From: Lachnospiraceae bacterium
Lineage (GTDB): Bacteria; Bacillota; Clostridia; Lachnospirales; Lachnospiraceae
DNA length: 64,000 nucleotides
Direction of reading: 5' to 3'
NCBI GenBank assembly: GCA_021200995.1
Contig: JAJQFS010000087.1
Coordinates: 58,356-122,355 of the forward strand
The position numbers and the translations under genes are program-made. Below the pieces are notes generated by a model. The model was not told where the DNA came from, ran no database searches, and saw only the letters and a program-made list of their open reading frames with translations. The stretch's first letter is position 1, and the number at the start of each line of letters is the position of its first letter. This document shows positions 25,630 through 35,073 of this stretch, piece after piece.

Positions 25630-27294
25630 ATGCGATTGCTTCGTAATATCACCGCGGCCCTGCTTTTCGCCGCTTTGCTTCTTTGTTCCGTCCAGACAGG
25701 CGTTTCGGCCACGCAGACCAGCGACACTGACGCCTCTGTCAGTGTGGAGTGGTCCACCGGTCCCGAGATTTCCAGCGAAACCGCCATCCTCATCGAGGCG
25801 GAGACCGGCACCATTCTGTATGAGAAAAATATGCATCAGCAGATGTATCCCGCCAGCATCACCAAGATTCTGACCTGCCTGATCGCCGAGGAGGAAGGAA
25901 ACTTAGACGACAGCGTCACCTTCACCCAGGAAGTGCTGGACACCATCCCCGCCGATTCCAGCCGCATCTGGGTCAACGCGGGTGAATCTCTCACTCTGGA
26001 CGAATGCCTCCAGGCCATCCTGATCGCCTCCGCGAATGACGTGGCGGCCGGCGTGGCAGAGTACATCGCCGGTTCCCTCGACGAATTCGCGGATCTGATG
26101 AACGAACGTGCCGCTGAGCTGGGCTGCGAGGATTCGCACTTCGCCAACCCGCACGGCTACCACGACGAGAACCATTACACCTCCGCTTATGATATGGCAC
26201 AGATTGCCAGAGCGTTTTTCTCCGTGGATCTTCTGTGCACCTATTCCAGCTCCACGACACTGCACCTCTACCCTTCCGCGGGACGGGACGTCGAGACCCT
26301 CGAGAACAGCAAAAATCAGCTGCTTTCCGGCCGCACCTACGAATATGAATACCTGGTCGGCTCCAAGACCGGCTTCACGGACCAGGCCGGACAAACCCTG
26401 GTCAGCTGCGCCCAGAAGGACGGCATGCGCCTGATCTGCGTAGTCATGAACGCGGAGTCGCCCCAGCAGTATGTGGACACCATCGAATTATTTGAATTCG
26501 GCTTCAATTATTTCTCCACGGTTAATATTTCCGAAAATGACACCACCTATGTCTCCGGCATCTCTTCCTATGATGTGGATGTGATCGATGTCCTGGGAGA
26601 CTCCACCCCGCTTCTTTCCATGGATACGGACGCCTTTGTGGTCCTGCCGAACGGCGCGGACTTTTTAAGTGTTTCTTCCTATATTACATTAGCGGAGGAA
26701 GAGGAAAGCGGCCTGGCCACCGTGCACTATCTCTATGACGGCCACGCGGTCGGCTCGGCACGGATCTATATGAACGTCAGCGAAACGGAAAGTGCTGCCG
26801 CCGCCACAACGGCAGGGGAAAATGTGGGCGAGCTGGAAGCGGAACAGGCTGTGATCAGCAAGGAGAGTGAGGAGCCGGCAGCCGGCAGGCGGGTACTCTT
26901 TATCAACATCCGCAATTTGTTGATCGCGGTCATCGTGATCGCGGCCATCGGCTTCTTTTTCTACTTTTTCAGAAAGCCCATCCGGCGCCGCCTCACTATC
27001 CGGATGCACACCATCTCCCTGCGCACACGCTACAAAAAACGCCAGGAAAATAAGGCGCCAAAGGCAATCTTAAATCTGAAACCCATGGTGCGCAAAAGGA
27101 AGCGGCGCGCAAACACTGTGAAAGCCTCCAAAGGCTTCAGCCTCAAGCGCTATGACCCGGATCATACCGGGACAAAACCCCGCAGCGCGGGGGATGTAGA
27201 CGACTATGAGGTCTCCCGCTACATGAGCTCTCAGCCCCGTAAACGCGAGGTGCAGATGTTCAACATCAGTGACACCAGTAAATCAAAAAAATAG
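25630..27294 (+). CDS. D-alanyl-D-alanine carboxypeptidase (penicillin-binding, S11)
   Basis: A 554-aa secreted, membrane-anchored enzyme that trims the terminal D-Ala from peptidoglycan stem peptides. A signal peptide (LLFAALLLCSVQTGVSA) is followed by the serine-peptidase motifs SITK (residues 76-79), SAN (134-136) and KTG (246-248), all intact. A membrane helix near residues 428-447 (LLIAVIVIAAIGFFFYFFRK) is followed by a 107-residue very basic tail (KPMVRKRKRRANTVKASKGF), which should face the cytoplasm. Such a long basic tail is beyond the usual amphipathic anchor of DacA/DacF. Good ribosome site, own terminator. Confidence 0.93.
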   Translation: MRLLRNITAALLFAALLLCSVQTGVSATQTSDTDASVSVEWSTGPEISSETAILIEAETGTILYEKNMHQQMYPASITKILTCLIAEEEGNLDDSVTFTQEVLDTIPADSSRIWVNAGESLTLDECLQAILIASANDVAAGVAEYIAGSLDEFADLMNERAAELGCEDSHFANPHGYHDENHYTSAYDMAQIARAFFSVDLLCTYSSSTTLHLYPSAGRDVETLENSKNQLLSGRTYEYEYLVGSKTGFTDQAGQTLVSCAQKDGMRLICVVMNAESPQQYVDTIELFEFGFNYFSTVNISENDTTYVSGISSYDVDVIDVLGDSTPLLSMDTDAFVVLPNGADFLSVSSYITLAEEEESGLATVHYLYDGHAVGSARIYMNVSETESAAAATTAGENVGELEAEQAVISKESEEPAAGRRVLFINIRNLLIAVIVIAAIGFFFYFFRKPIRRRLTIRMHTISLRTRYKKRQENKAPKAILNLKPMVRKRKRRANTVKASKGFSLKRYDPDHTGTKPRSAGDVDDYEVSRYMSSQPRKREVQMFNISDTSKSKK

Positions 27295-27302
27295 CATGAT
27301 TC

Positions 27303-27339
27303 AGGGCCGCCCGAACTCAATCGGGCGACCCTTTCGTTT
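27303..27339 (+). terminator. Terminator of the carboxypeptidase gene
   Basis: AGGGCCGCCCGA and TCGGGCGACCCT (27303-27332) pair with one mismatch around ACTCAA, then TTCGTTT. The inverted strand has a T run further away, so it may also serve the convergent lipoprotein gene. Confidence 0.75.
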
Positions 27340-27416
27340 CAGATTCCCTGCGTCCAGGGTTTATTTTCCTTCATGCAGCGCTTTATTTTTCCATAATCTG
27401 AAATGCCATATCGTGT

Positions 27417-29786
27417 TCAATTCATCTGCTCCGCGATATATAAACTGACTCTGTTCTGGATCAATTCCATCACCTCTTCCGCGTCCTTCTGTCCCGCGAA
27501 GTAGTAATCCGCTTCCTCATTGATAATATCCTGAATCTCTGTCTGGTAAGCGAATTTGCAGTCGGCCCGCTCCACGAGCGCACGGATGGCGTCCACATCT
27601 TCCTGCTCCGCTTTATAAATCACGATCGGTTCCTCCGCCCCCTGATAGACAGCTTTGATCTCTGGTTCGCTGCCATCCACGGAGTTATAATACGTCACGG
27701 TCATGGCCTCCGCCATGGCTTCCTCAAACTGCTCCTTTACAAGCGGAAAGCCGCCGGCGTTGCTGTCATATCCGTTCAGCAGATAATATTTCACAAATTC
27801 CCAGGCAGCCTCCTTTTCATCGCTGTCCGCGTTGATTGCCAGTTTTATGCCGCGAAAATAAGCCGCTGTGCCGGAACCGTCTGCTGTCGGATACCCGATA
27901 TATTCTACCGTTTCCCCATACAGTTCACACTGGATCTGATACTCCGCCACGCTGCTGATCATGCCAAGCGACAGCAGGATTTCCCCCTCCGCGATACCCG
28001 CCTGCGCATTCGAGGCAGGATTCCCCTCGTACTCCTTCGCGAATTCCAGCACATCCCGGAATGCCTCGCCCGTAAAGAAGCATGTTCCGCTCTCCCAGTC
28101 GATGAATTCGTCCATCCCCATGGTGCAGAGCGTCGTCAGCACCGGCTCATCCGCGGAAAAGCCGAAAATCGAATTGATGTCCCCACCGGCTTCTTTAAGG
28201 ATTTCCATCATTTCACCCAGGGTGACGCCGTATCTGCCCTGCACCAGAGACGTCCCTCCCCACATGGAGGAAATCATAAACGTGGGCGCGGCCATGTAAA
28301 GAGCGCCGTTTTTCTCATATGCCTCCAGAATATTGTCCATCAGCATATCCCTGCCGCACTCCTCATCCTGATCCATATAGGAATACAAATCCTCAAAAGC
28401 GCCCATCGCGGACAGAGCTTCAGAATTAACGGAAGAAACATCCAGAATATCCGGCGCCGTTCCCTGAATGATGTCCAGCTCCAGCTGCTCCATGCATCCC
28501 TCAAACCCGTCCTCCTCAAACGCGTCATAATAATTCACGATATCTATACGGATGTCCCCGTGATCATGATTAAACGCTGTAATCAGTTCTGTAAAATCAT
28601 CCTCCACGTACGAGGAAACAATGCCCAGCGTCACAATCGTCTGTTCGCTCTCGCCCTCTTCAATCAGGGTATACTCCGAAACCGCAGCGTCTCCAAAGTG
28701 ATCCACAATCTCAACAGCACCGTCCTTCACACCCATATAAAGAATATCCGACGTGGAAATTCCGAAAGAGGTAAGATCAAACAGAGACTCTATCGCCTGC
28801 TCATTCAGCCGGTACTGATACACGCCGCTCCCGCTGCAGTAAAGAAAGCCGCCTTCTGTCACAGCCATATATTCCATCTGCACCGATTCCAGATTTTCAA
28901 GGCCCTCCATCTGTATCTTTTCGCATGCTTCCTGCGTTGTCCCCAGTGTTTCCATATAATATCCGTCCGGGTCCTTCACCAGCAGGGCCGGCACGCCGTT
29001 TTCATCAAAGCAGACACCCAGCAGCTTATAATCCATGCCGCCGGGAACCTGCTCATAATACACCGTGTTCATCTGACTGTCTTTTACATAAATCCGGTCC
29101 GCGTCAATAAAAATCTGATCGGCGGATATGGTATGCCCTGCTGCCGCCAGTTCCTCCTCGCCAAAAAATACAGTCGCCTGGACGGTCATTCCGTACCACA
29201 GATAAAAATATCCGGCGTCATCCACGTACAAGCCCTTCGGCGTCAGGTTATGCACTTCCCCTTCCATATCCTCCAGTTCAAAATCCCCCAGTTCCTGTAC
29301 CGTGCCGTCCGGCAAAATTTCCCAGAAACAATACTCCCCGTCCTGCATTCCCAGCACATAGATGTTTCCCTCCGTGTCCACGGTGATGCTCTCCCCGCTG
29401 TCCGCACCTGCGATGGCTGTCTCTTTCACCTCGCCGCTGTCTGGATTCTCAGATACCACCACGATTCCGTCGCTGTCCATATAATAGCCATAGACCACAC
29501 GATCCTTCACGACGGCCTGCTTAAGACGCTCGTGAAGGGAAACATGACTGGATTTCCAGGATATGCTGTCTGCCGCACGGATCCCGGCTGCTTTATTTCC
29601 GTTTCCACTCTCCGCACTTTTGGACTGCTCCTCTGACTGCGCTTCCTGTGCGCCGCTTTCAGACTGCCCGCAGCCGCCCAGCAGAAGCATGGCTGCCAGC
29701 AACAATATCACTGCCCGCCATCCACAGCGAAGATGCCGCTGTTTTCTCTGCGCTTTGTCTGAAAATAATACAGCTTTTCTGCTCAT
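27417..29786 (-). CDS. Solute-binding lipoprotein with N-terminal propeller-like domain
   Basis: A 789-aa lipoprotein: a basic N-terminus, hydrophobic core and lipobox LLLGGCG (Cys39). Residues 70-385 contain repeated short beta-rich units (GNIYVLGMQDGEYCFWEILP, AGYFYLWYGMTVQATVFFGE) resembling a beta-propeller. Residues 390-780 look like a family 1 extracellular solute-binding protein (TELITAFNHDHGDIRIDIVN, QLELDIIQGTAPDILDVSSV, AFRDVLEFAKEYEGNP). No ABC permeases lie nearby, so it is either an orphan receptor for distant permeases or a sensor. The only ABC ATPase of sugar-import type in the window is UgpC at 62.6 kb. A short inverted repeat (ACCGGAG/CTCCGGT, 29888-29910) lies upstream. Confidence 0.75.
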   Translation of the reverse strand: MSRKAVLFSDKAQRKQRHLRCGWRAVILLLAAMLLLGGCGQSESGAQEAQSEEQSKSAESGNGNKAAGIRAADSISWKSSHVSLHERLKQAVVKDRVVYGYYMDSDGIVVVSENPDSGEVKETAIAGADSGESITVDTEGNIYVLGMQDGEYCFWEILPDGTVQELGDFELEDMEGEVHNLTPKGLYVDDAGYFYLWYGMTVQATVFFGEEELAAAGHTISADQIFIDADRIYVKDSQMNTVYYEQVPGGMDYKLLGVCFDENGVPALLVKDPDGYYMETLGTTQEACEKIQMEGLENLESVQMEYMAVTEGGFLYCSGSGVYQYRLNEQAIESLFDLTSFGISTSDILYMGVKDGAVEIVDHFGDAAVSEYTLIEEGESEQTIVTLGIVSSYVEDDFTELITAFNHDHGDIRIDIVNYYDAFEEDGFEGCMEQLELDIIQGTAPDILDVSSVNSEALSAMGAFEDLYSYMDQDEECGRDMLMDNILEAYEKNGALYMAAPTFMISSMWGGTSLVQGRYGVTLGEMMEILKEAGGDINSIFGFSADEPVLTTLCTMGMDEFIDWESGTCFFTGEAFRDVLEFAKEYEGNPASNAQAGIAEGEILLSLGMISSVAEYQIQCELYGETVEYIGYPTADGSGTAAYFRGIKLAINADSDEKEAAWEFVKYYLLNGYDSNAGGFPLVKEQFEEAMAEAMTVTYYNSVDGSEPEIKAVYQGAEEPIVIYKAEQEDVDAIRALVERADCKFAYQTEIQDIINEEADYYFAGQKDAEEVMELIQNRVSLYIAEQMN

Positions 29787-29971
29787 GTCTGATCCCCTTT
29801 ACTTCCTGTCATTCTTACCCGAATGACAAAATGCCACTTTCAGAGTACAACAGACATGTATCCGATTTGTATCATATTTTATAAAACACCGGAGAAATTT
29901 GACCTCCGGTTTCCAGTTCACCCACCAAAAAAGCACGCGGTAAGCGGTTGTCCGAACCCCGTTTTCTTTTA

Positions 29972-30000
29972 TTGACTTCCCTGTCTGTCTTTGTTATAGT
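29972..30000 (+). promoter_or_regulatory. Promoter of the GH3 gene
   Basis: TTGACT (29972-29977) and TATAGT (29995-30000) are 17 bases apart, giving a leader of about 80 bases before the ATG at 30087. The 300-base space between the two divergent genes (29787-30086) otherwise holds only the inverted repeat at 29888-29910. Confidence 0.8.
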
Positions 30001-30086
30001 GCAGTAAAATGATAATACAAGCGTGCGTTAATCCGATGTAATTTACACTTTATTTTCTTTTTTCGTTTCATGGGAGTAATAATGGC

Positions 30087-33000
30087 ATGAGAAAACCAAA
30101 ACCCATAAAATCCCGCCGCGTCAGCTCCATCCTGCTTTGCCTTATGCTGATCGCCGCCATTGCGCTCAACACCGTCTGCTTTGCCATGCAGGACACGCTG
30201 GATTCCTACGTGGGCAGCCGCCCTTCCCTCACGGAAGATCTCTCCTCTGCTGCCGATGACCTGGCATGGGCAATCGAGGCAGAAGGTCTGGTGCTTTTAC
30301 AGAATTATGACAACACGCTTCCACTTGACAGCAGTGTCACAAAAGTCAACGTCTTCGGCTGGTCCTCCACACAGTGGATCAGTGCCGGTTCCGGCTCCGG
30401 AGGCAGCAGCGCCGCGCAGGTCGATTTTCTGGACGCGCTCACCGACGCGGGCATCGAATATAACACGGAATTGACCGATATGTACCGCGGCTTTCTGAGC
30501 GAGCGGCCGCTGTACGGCGTCCGTGCTTCTTTAAATTCCACTTCTGAGGAACAGTGCCGCCTGTATGAGCCATCCGTTTCCGATGAGGATTATTACAGTA
30601 AAGCGCTTTTATCCAACGCGGAATCCTATTCCGACACTGCCATCGTGGTGATCGGCCGTTACGCGGGCGAGAGCAACGACTGCCCCAAGGTGCAGTACAA
30701 ACAGACCACCAAAGGCGGCGATATCGTCATCGACGACAGCCGCACCTATCTGGATCTTTCCACTGAAGAGGAAGAGCTGCTCACTTATGTGGGCAGCCAT
30801 TACGAGAATGTCATCGTCCTGCTGAACACCACCAACCAGATGTCGGTGGGCGCGATCGAAACCATCGAGGGCGTGGACGCGTGCATTCTGGTCGGCGCCA
30901 CCGGTGACGACGGGACGAAGGCCGTGGTCGCCGCCCTCTACGGGGAGGTGAATCCCTCCGGCCGCCTGACGGACACCTGGGTGTACGACCTGACAACTTC
31001 CTCCACCTATGCTAACAGCGGTTCAGAGGGTCTTGGCTATTACACCAACGGCAACGGCCTCTATCCGGCGGACGGCACGACCACCGATGTGACAACGGGA
31101 GACAACTCTCTGTACGAAGGCGTCGCCTATGTGGATTACTCAGAGGGAATCTACGTGGGCTACAAGTGGTATGAAACCGCTGACGCGGAAGGCTTCTGGG
31201 ATGATGTCTCCAACGAATACGGAGAAGGCTATGACGGCGTGGTGCAATATGCCTTCGGCTATGGCTTAAGCTATACGGAATTTTCCTGGGAAATTGTGGA
31301 CGCGAATGGCAGGGAGCTGAGCTCGAATAACGAAAAACTGAGCGCGGGCGGCACAGAGCTGAACACAGACAGCGAGGAACTGAGCGCGGGCGGCACAGAG
31401 CTGAACACAGACAGCGGGGAACTAAGCGCGGACGGCACAATTTCCGTCACTGTCAGGGTCACGAATGTCGGAAATGTCGCAGGGAAAGACGTGGTACGGT
31501 TATATTACAGCGCCCCCTATTATACCGGAGAAATCGAAAAGGCTTCGGTCAACCTGGCGGACTTCGCCAAAACTGACCTGCTTGAGCCTGGGGAAAGCCA
31601 GGAGGTCACGCTGACCCTGGACGTGTATGATATGGCATCCTACGACTGTTACGACGCCAACTTAAACGGCTTTGCTGGTTACGAGCTGGATGCCGGGGAG
31701 TATACCTTCTTTGTCTCACGCAGCGCGCATGAAGCAGTGGACAGCTTCACCTGCACCCTTTCTGAAAATATCCAGTATCCGGAGGATCCGGACACCGGCG
31801 CAACTGTTTCAAACCTGTTTACCGGCACGGACGCGGCGGACGGCGTGTCCCTGGACGGCAGCGATTCTGAAGCGGACATCGTATGGCTGACCCGCGCCGA
31901 CTTTACTGCCACCTTCCCTGATGCCCAAAAAGAAGACCGCGCCATGGCTGACAACGTGGTCTCCTTAAATCTGTATACGGAAGAAATGACTGATTCCTGG
32001 AATGATGAAAATCCAGAAAAAACGTCAGCGGCCCGGAACGATGAAAATGAAGAAGGTATCACGACCGGCGCTGATAATGGCCTGTCCATCACCAATGCTG
32101 ACGGCTCCATCAGCGAGCTGGGCTATGCCCTGGGCGCGGACTATGACGACCCGCGCTGGGACGACCTCTTAGATCAGCTGACTGTGGAGGATATGGAGAA
32201 TCTCGTTCTTCACGCATACTGTAAAACCAGCGCCCTGCCCTCCATCGGCAAGGAGCAGACCACAGAACTCGACGGACCCACGCAGATCGGCAGCTTTTCC
32301 TACGGCTCCGTCGGCAAGGGTTTTCCCAATCCCACCACGCTGGCGCAGACCTTCAATAAAGAACTGGCATATGAATACGGTCTGGCAAGCGGCGCTGAAG
32401 CCGTGCAGTTAGGCCTGGACGGCTGGTACGCCCCTGCCGCCAATCTCCACCGCAGCGCCTTCGGCGGGCGGAACTACGAATATTACTCCGAGGACGCTTA
32501 TCTCATCGGCGTCTTCGCCTCTCTGACCATACAGGGAGCCAAAAATACCGGCGTCTACACCTTTCTCAAACATTTCATAGCCTACGACCAGGAAACCGCC
32601 CGCGACGGCCTGTATGTCTGGATGAGCGAGCAAACCCTGCGGGAAACCTATTTAAAGCCCTTCCGCATGGCGGTGGAAGCCGGCTGTGCCGGCGTCATGA
32701 CCTCCTACAACCGCCTCGGCGCCGTCTGGGCAGGCGGCAGTTACGCCCTTTTAACCGGCGTGCTGCGCAATGAATGGGATTTCCGGGGCGCGGTGCTGTC
32801 CGACTACGCTGATCATCAGACCTATATGAACGCCGACCAGATGCTCAGGGCCGGAGGCGATTTATGGATGGACGGCTGGCTTTCAAACGGCAGCTTCCTC
32901 TATGAAACCTCCTCCAACAGCTATCTCCATGCGCTGCGCCGTGCCGCCAAAAATGTGACATATATGGTACTGGAGGCGGCTTACACCGCCCATGAATACG

Positions 33001-33143
33001 CGGTGGAAAATCCGGATTCAATTTACGTGACTGAGGCGCAGGACGGCGTAAATGTGTGGAGAGCTGCACTGGCAGTCTTTGATGTGACAGTCGTCTTTAT
33101 TACAATAGTCTATGTTTGTAGAAGACGTCAAAAAACAAAGTGA
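30087..33143 (+). CDS. Domain-permuted GH3 glycosidase with membrane helices at both ends
   Basis: A 1018-aa enzyme. The usual GH3 order is reversed: residues 58-330 are the C-terminal alpha/beta domain (EAEGLVLLQNYDNTLPL, ACILVGATGDDGTKAVV), 440-560 an Fn3-like domain (VTVRVTNVGNVAGKDVVRLY), and 690-960 the catalytic barrel (TELDGPTQIGSFSYG, KHFIAYDQETARDG). The nucleophile is Asp906 in GAVLSDYADHQTY. Such permuted GH3 beta-glucosidases are known from rumen Butyrivibrio and Ruminococcus. One helix near the N-terminus (ILLCLMLIAAIALNTVCFAM) and one at the C-terminus (VFDVTVVFITIVYV) suggest both ends are held in the membrane. GGGAG lies 10 bases before the ATG. Confidence 0.9.
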   Translation: MRKPKPIKSRRVSSILLCLMLIAAIALNTVCFAMQDTLDSYVGSRPSLTEDLSSAADDLAWAIEAEGLVLLQNYDNTLPLDSSVTKVNVFGWSSTQWISAGSGSGGSSAAQVDFLDALTDAGIEYNTELTDMYRGFLSERPLYGVRASLNSTSEEQCRLYEPSVSDEDYYSKALLSNAESYSDTAIVVIGRYAGESNDCPKVQYKQTTKGGDIVIDDSRTYLDLSTEEEELLTYVGSHYENVIVLLNTTNQMSVGAIETIEGVDACILVGATGDDGTKAVVAALYGEVNPSGRLTDTWVYDLTTSSTYANSGSEGLGYYTNGNGLYPADGTTTDVTTGDNSLYEGVAYVDYSEGIYVGYKWYETADAEGFWDDVSNEYGEGYDGVVQYAFGYGLSYTEFSWEIVDANGRELSSNNEKLSAGGTELNTDSEELSAGGTELNTDSGELSADGTISVTVRVTNVGNVAGKDVVRLYYSAPYYTGEIEKASVNLADFAKTDLLEPGESQEVTLTLDVYDMASYDCYDANLNGFAGYELDAGEYTFFVSRSAHEAVDSFTCTLSENIQYPEDPDTGATVSNLFTGTDAADGVSLDGSDSEADIVWLTRADFTATFPDAQKEDRAMADNVVSLNLYTEEMTDSWNDENPEKTSAARNDENEEGITTGADNGLSITNADGSISELGYALGADYDDPRWDDLLDQLTVEDMENLVLHAYCKTSALPSIGKEQTTELDGPTQIGSFSYGSVGKGFPNPTTLAQTFNKELAYEYGLASGAEAVQLGLDGWYAPAANLHRSAFGGRNYEYYSEDAYLIGVFASLTIQGAKNTGVYTFLKHFIAYDQETARDGLYVWMSEQTLRETYLKPFRMAVEAGCAGVMTSYNRLGAVWAGGSYALLTGVLRNEWDFRGAVLSDYADHQTYMNADQMLRAGGDLWMDGWLSNGSFLYETSSNSYLHALRRAAKNVTYMVLEAAYTAHEYAVENPDSIYVTEAQDGVNVWRAALAVFDVTVVFITIVYVCRRRQKTK
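31341..31439 (+). repeat. 42-bp tandem repeat in the GH3 linker
   Basis: A 42-base unit starts at 31341, 31383 and, partly, 31425. It encodes the 14-residue repeat LSAGGTELNTDSEE between the alpha/beta and Fn3 domains. The reading frame is preserved, so copy number may vary between strains. Confidence 0.9.
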
Positions 33144-33163
33144 ATTGAAACTATCAAAATATA

Positions 33164-33216
33164 AAACCGGAAGATTTACGGGAATACCTTTCGTACCCCC
33201 GCATATCTTCCGGTTT
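33164..33216. terminator. Long hairpin between convergent GH3 and exonuclease genes
   Basis: AAACCGGAAGAT (33164-33175) pairs perfectly with ATCTTCCGGTTT (33205-33216). The 29-base loop has a further CGGG/CCCG pairing. T-rich sequence follows on the plus strand. Likely terminator for GH3, possibly both ways. Confidence 0.65.
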
Positions 33217-33294
33217 CATCGCCTTTTCCGTTCAGATTCATTTTCATTATTTCTTTCTAGTCTTTTCCACTGGCTGATCACGCAGTGCATGATC

Positions 33295-34251
33295 CTATTT
33301 CCCCCTGTGCTGCGGCTTTCCTGCCTGGCGCTGTGACGCGTGCGCGCGCATATTCTCAAACTCCTCCCGCTCTTCCTCCCGCAGAGCACGGGTCGTGCGG
33401 ACGGCGTACACCTGTGAATCTCCCGCCTTGCAGACACGGATTTTGCAGCGCATCGTGCCGTGCTCGCTGCACTCGCCCAGGTTGTAATAATTTTTCCCGT
33501 TAGGGGAAAACCATTTGCCGCTGCGGCGCAACGGCTTATCACAGCAAAAACAGCGGATGGCCGTCACACGCTTCGCGTTCAGCAGCGCGTGCTTGTCCGC
33601 AAACGGCGCGGAGATATATTTCGCGTAGGTGTCAAATTTCCAGTACAGCTCCTTCTCCCTCGATTCCGGAAGGCGATAGGTGTCAAAAGAAATTCGCTCC
33701 AGGGTCTTTGCGCAGCGGACCTTCTGAAAAATCAGCGCCGTGTAATACGCGTCCGCGAAGGCGCGGTGGAACGGCACCGCCTCATCCTCCAGTTCAAGCG
33801 TTTCCACACAGGTTTTCAGCGACCTGCGGCTCTTGCCATCCTCGTAATACAGGCTGTAGAGCTTCTGCACATCGTAGAAGGGCAGCGGCCCCGTTGAAAG
33901 AGGCTTCATGCCGTAAAAGTCCATGTTCCGCTCTAACTCCGCCACATCCTGGTTGCCCCAGGTGCAGAACATATACTCCTCGCCGCAGAATTTCAGAAAA
34001 TCCCGCATGACTTCCGTAAAATAACGGGCCTTTTTCAGATCCTCCTGATGAATGTGGACGATATTCTCCGTAATGGTATGCATATGCTGGTAGACGACTG
34101 ACCTCACCAGGCTCTGGAAACGGTCCACATACTGTCCGTCTTCATCCAGCTTCACCGCCCCGATCTCGATGATTTCAAAGGGCAGGCGCTTATTTTCCCG
34201 AAATTTGGTAGAGCTTTGATTCCATTCCAGATCAAAAACGATATAATGCAT
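33295..34251 (-). CDS. 3'-5' exonuclease, DEDDh family (KapD-like)
   Basis: A 318-aa protein. Residues 1-180 are an RNase T/DnaQ-type exonuclease domain: YIVFDLEWNQ holds the first Asp and Glu, FCTWGNQDVAELERN the middle Asp, and PFHRAFADAYYTALIF the final His and Asp. Substrates may be RNA or DNA ends. The last 90 residues contain two Cys pairs (RCFCCDKPLRR and CSEHGTMRC) that could bind zinc, followed by a basic tail. It begins 3 bases after the stop of the upstream esterase gene, so they share a transcript. Confidence 0.85.
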   Translation of the reverse strand: MHYIVFDLEWNQSSTKFRENKRLPFEIIEIGAVKLDEDGQYVDRFQSLVRSVVYQHMHTITENIVHIHQEDLKKARYFTEVMRDFLKFCGEEYMFCTWGNQDVAELERNMDFYGMKPLSTGPLPFYDVQKLYSLYYEDGKSRRSLKTCVETLELEDEAVPFHRAFADAYYTALIFQKVRCAKTLERISFDTYRLPESREKELYWKFDTYAKYISAPFADKHALLNAKRVTAIRCFCCDKPLRRSGKWFSPNGKNYYNLGECSEHGTMRCKIRVCKAGDSQVYAVRTTRALREEEREEFENMRAHASQRQAGKPQHRGK

Positions 34252-34254
34252 AAA

Positions 34255-35073
34255 TCAAAAGTGTTCCAGCCAGGTTTTCACCAGCCCGATCCAGGACTGA
34301 CACTGGGGGACAACCTCACTTCCTCCCTTTGTCTGCGTGTACCAGGTGGCCAGGCCGAGACCATGCTTGCCCGTCGGGTAAATATGCAGTTCAAAGGGAA
34401 TATGCTCTTTCTGCAGCGCCGCCGCCATCAGCAGGGAATTCTCCACCGGCACGGCGTTGTCCGTCTGCGTATGCCAGATAAAAGTCTTCGGTGTGTCCGC
34501 GTTGACCAGATTTTCCACGCTCAGTTCCCGCTCCAGCGCCTCATCCCCGCCGCAGAAGCTGTCAAAGGAGCCCCTGTGGGCAAAGCCGCCGCTGGTAATC
34601 ACCGGATAGCATAAAATCTGTCCGTTCGGCTTCAGCAGTTCCCTGTTTTCTTGCGCCAGACCGATCTTTTCAGCGATAAAATCCTGTTTCCAGATGCAGC
34701 CGTACAACGCGGCCAGATGCGCGCCGGCACTGCAGCCCTGGATGATGATTTTATCCGGATCCACATGCCATTCCTGCGCGTGGCTGCGCACGAGCGCCAC
34801 AGCCTTCGCCAGCTCCAGAACCTGCGTGGGGTACGTTGCTTCCGGCGCCAACGAATAATATAGTACCGCCGCGTGATATCCCATCGCGCAGTACTGAAAC
34901 GCCATCGGCTCTCCTTCCCTGGGAGACAGGTGCGTATAGCCCCCGCCCGGCAGCACGAGGACAAGCGGCCGCTCAGTCGTCTCAAATACCTCCGAATAAT
35001 TCTGAATATAGGTCTCAAGCCGCGCTCCGGGCGCGGAACCCTCACTTGTCACGTCAAGCGTAAGATGCTGCAT
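34255..35073 (-). CDS. Alpha/beta hydrolase, carbohydrate-esterase-like
   Basis: A 272-aa cytoplasmic serine hydrolase. The oxyanion segment VLPGGGYTHLSPREGEP, the nucleophile elbow GCSAG (Ser115), the acid Asp in HTQTDNAVPVENS and the His in YPTGKHGLGL are all visible. The PGGGY...S.REG..A pattern resembles acetyl-xylan and feruloyl esterase relatives of the BD-FAE group. Without a signal peptide it would act on imported oligosaccharides, which fits the nearby glycosidases. ATG 35073 is chosen because GGAGGTCACC directly precedes it; the longer 35202 frame lacks support. Confidence 0.85.
   Translation of the reverse strand: MQHLTLDVTSEGSAPGARLETYIQNYSEVFETTERPLVLVLPGGGYTHLSPREGEPMAFQYCAMGYHAAVLYYSLAPEATYPTQVLELAKAVALVRSHAQEWHVDPDKIIIQGCSAGAHLAALYGCIWKQDFIAEKIGLAQENRELLKPNGQILCYPVITSGGFAHRGSFDSFCGGDEALERELSVENLVNADTPKTFIWHTQTDNAVPVENSLLMAAALQKEHIPFELHIYPTGKHGLGLATWYTQTKGGSEVVPQCQSWIGLVKTWLEHF

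Noticed and set aside
28560..29636. 358-codon plus-strand open frame
   Set aside because: Antisense to the solute-binding lipoprotein gene; His- and Leu-rich composition typical of a shadow.
29888..29910. Terminator between the lipoprotein and GH3 genes
   Set aside because: The stem is only 7 bp and the two genes diverge, so a terminator has no place here; an operator is possible but unsupported.
31341..31439. Short regular repeats as a CRISPR array
   Set aside because: The copies are directly adjacent without spacers and lie in frame within the GH3 coding region; the 12-bp set at 36171-36238 is likewise coding.
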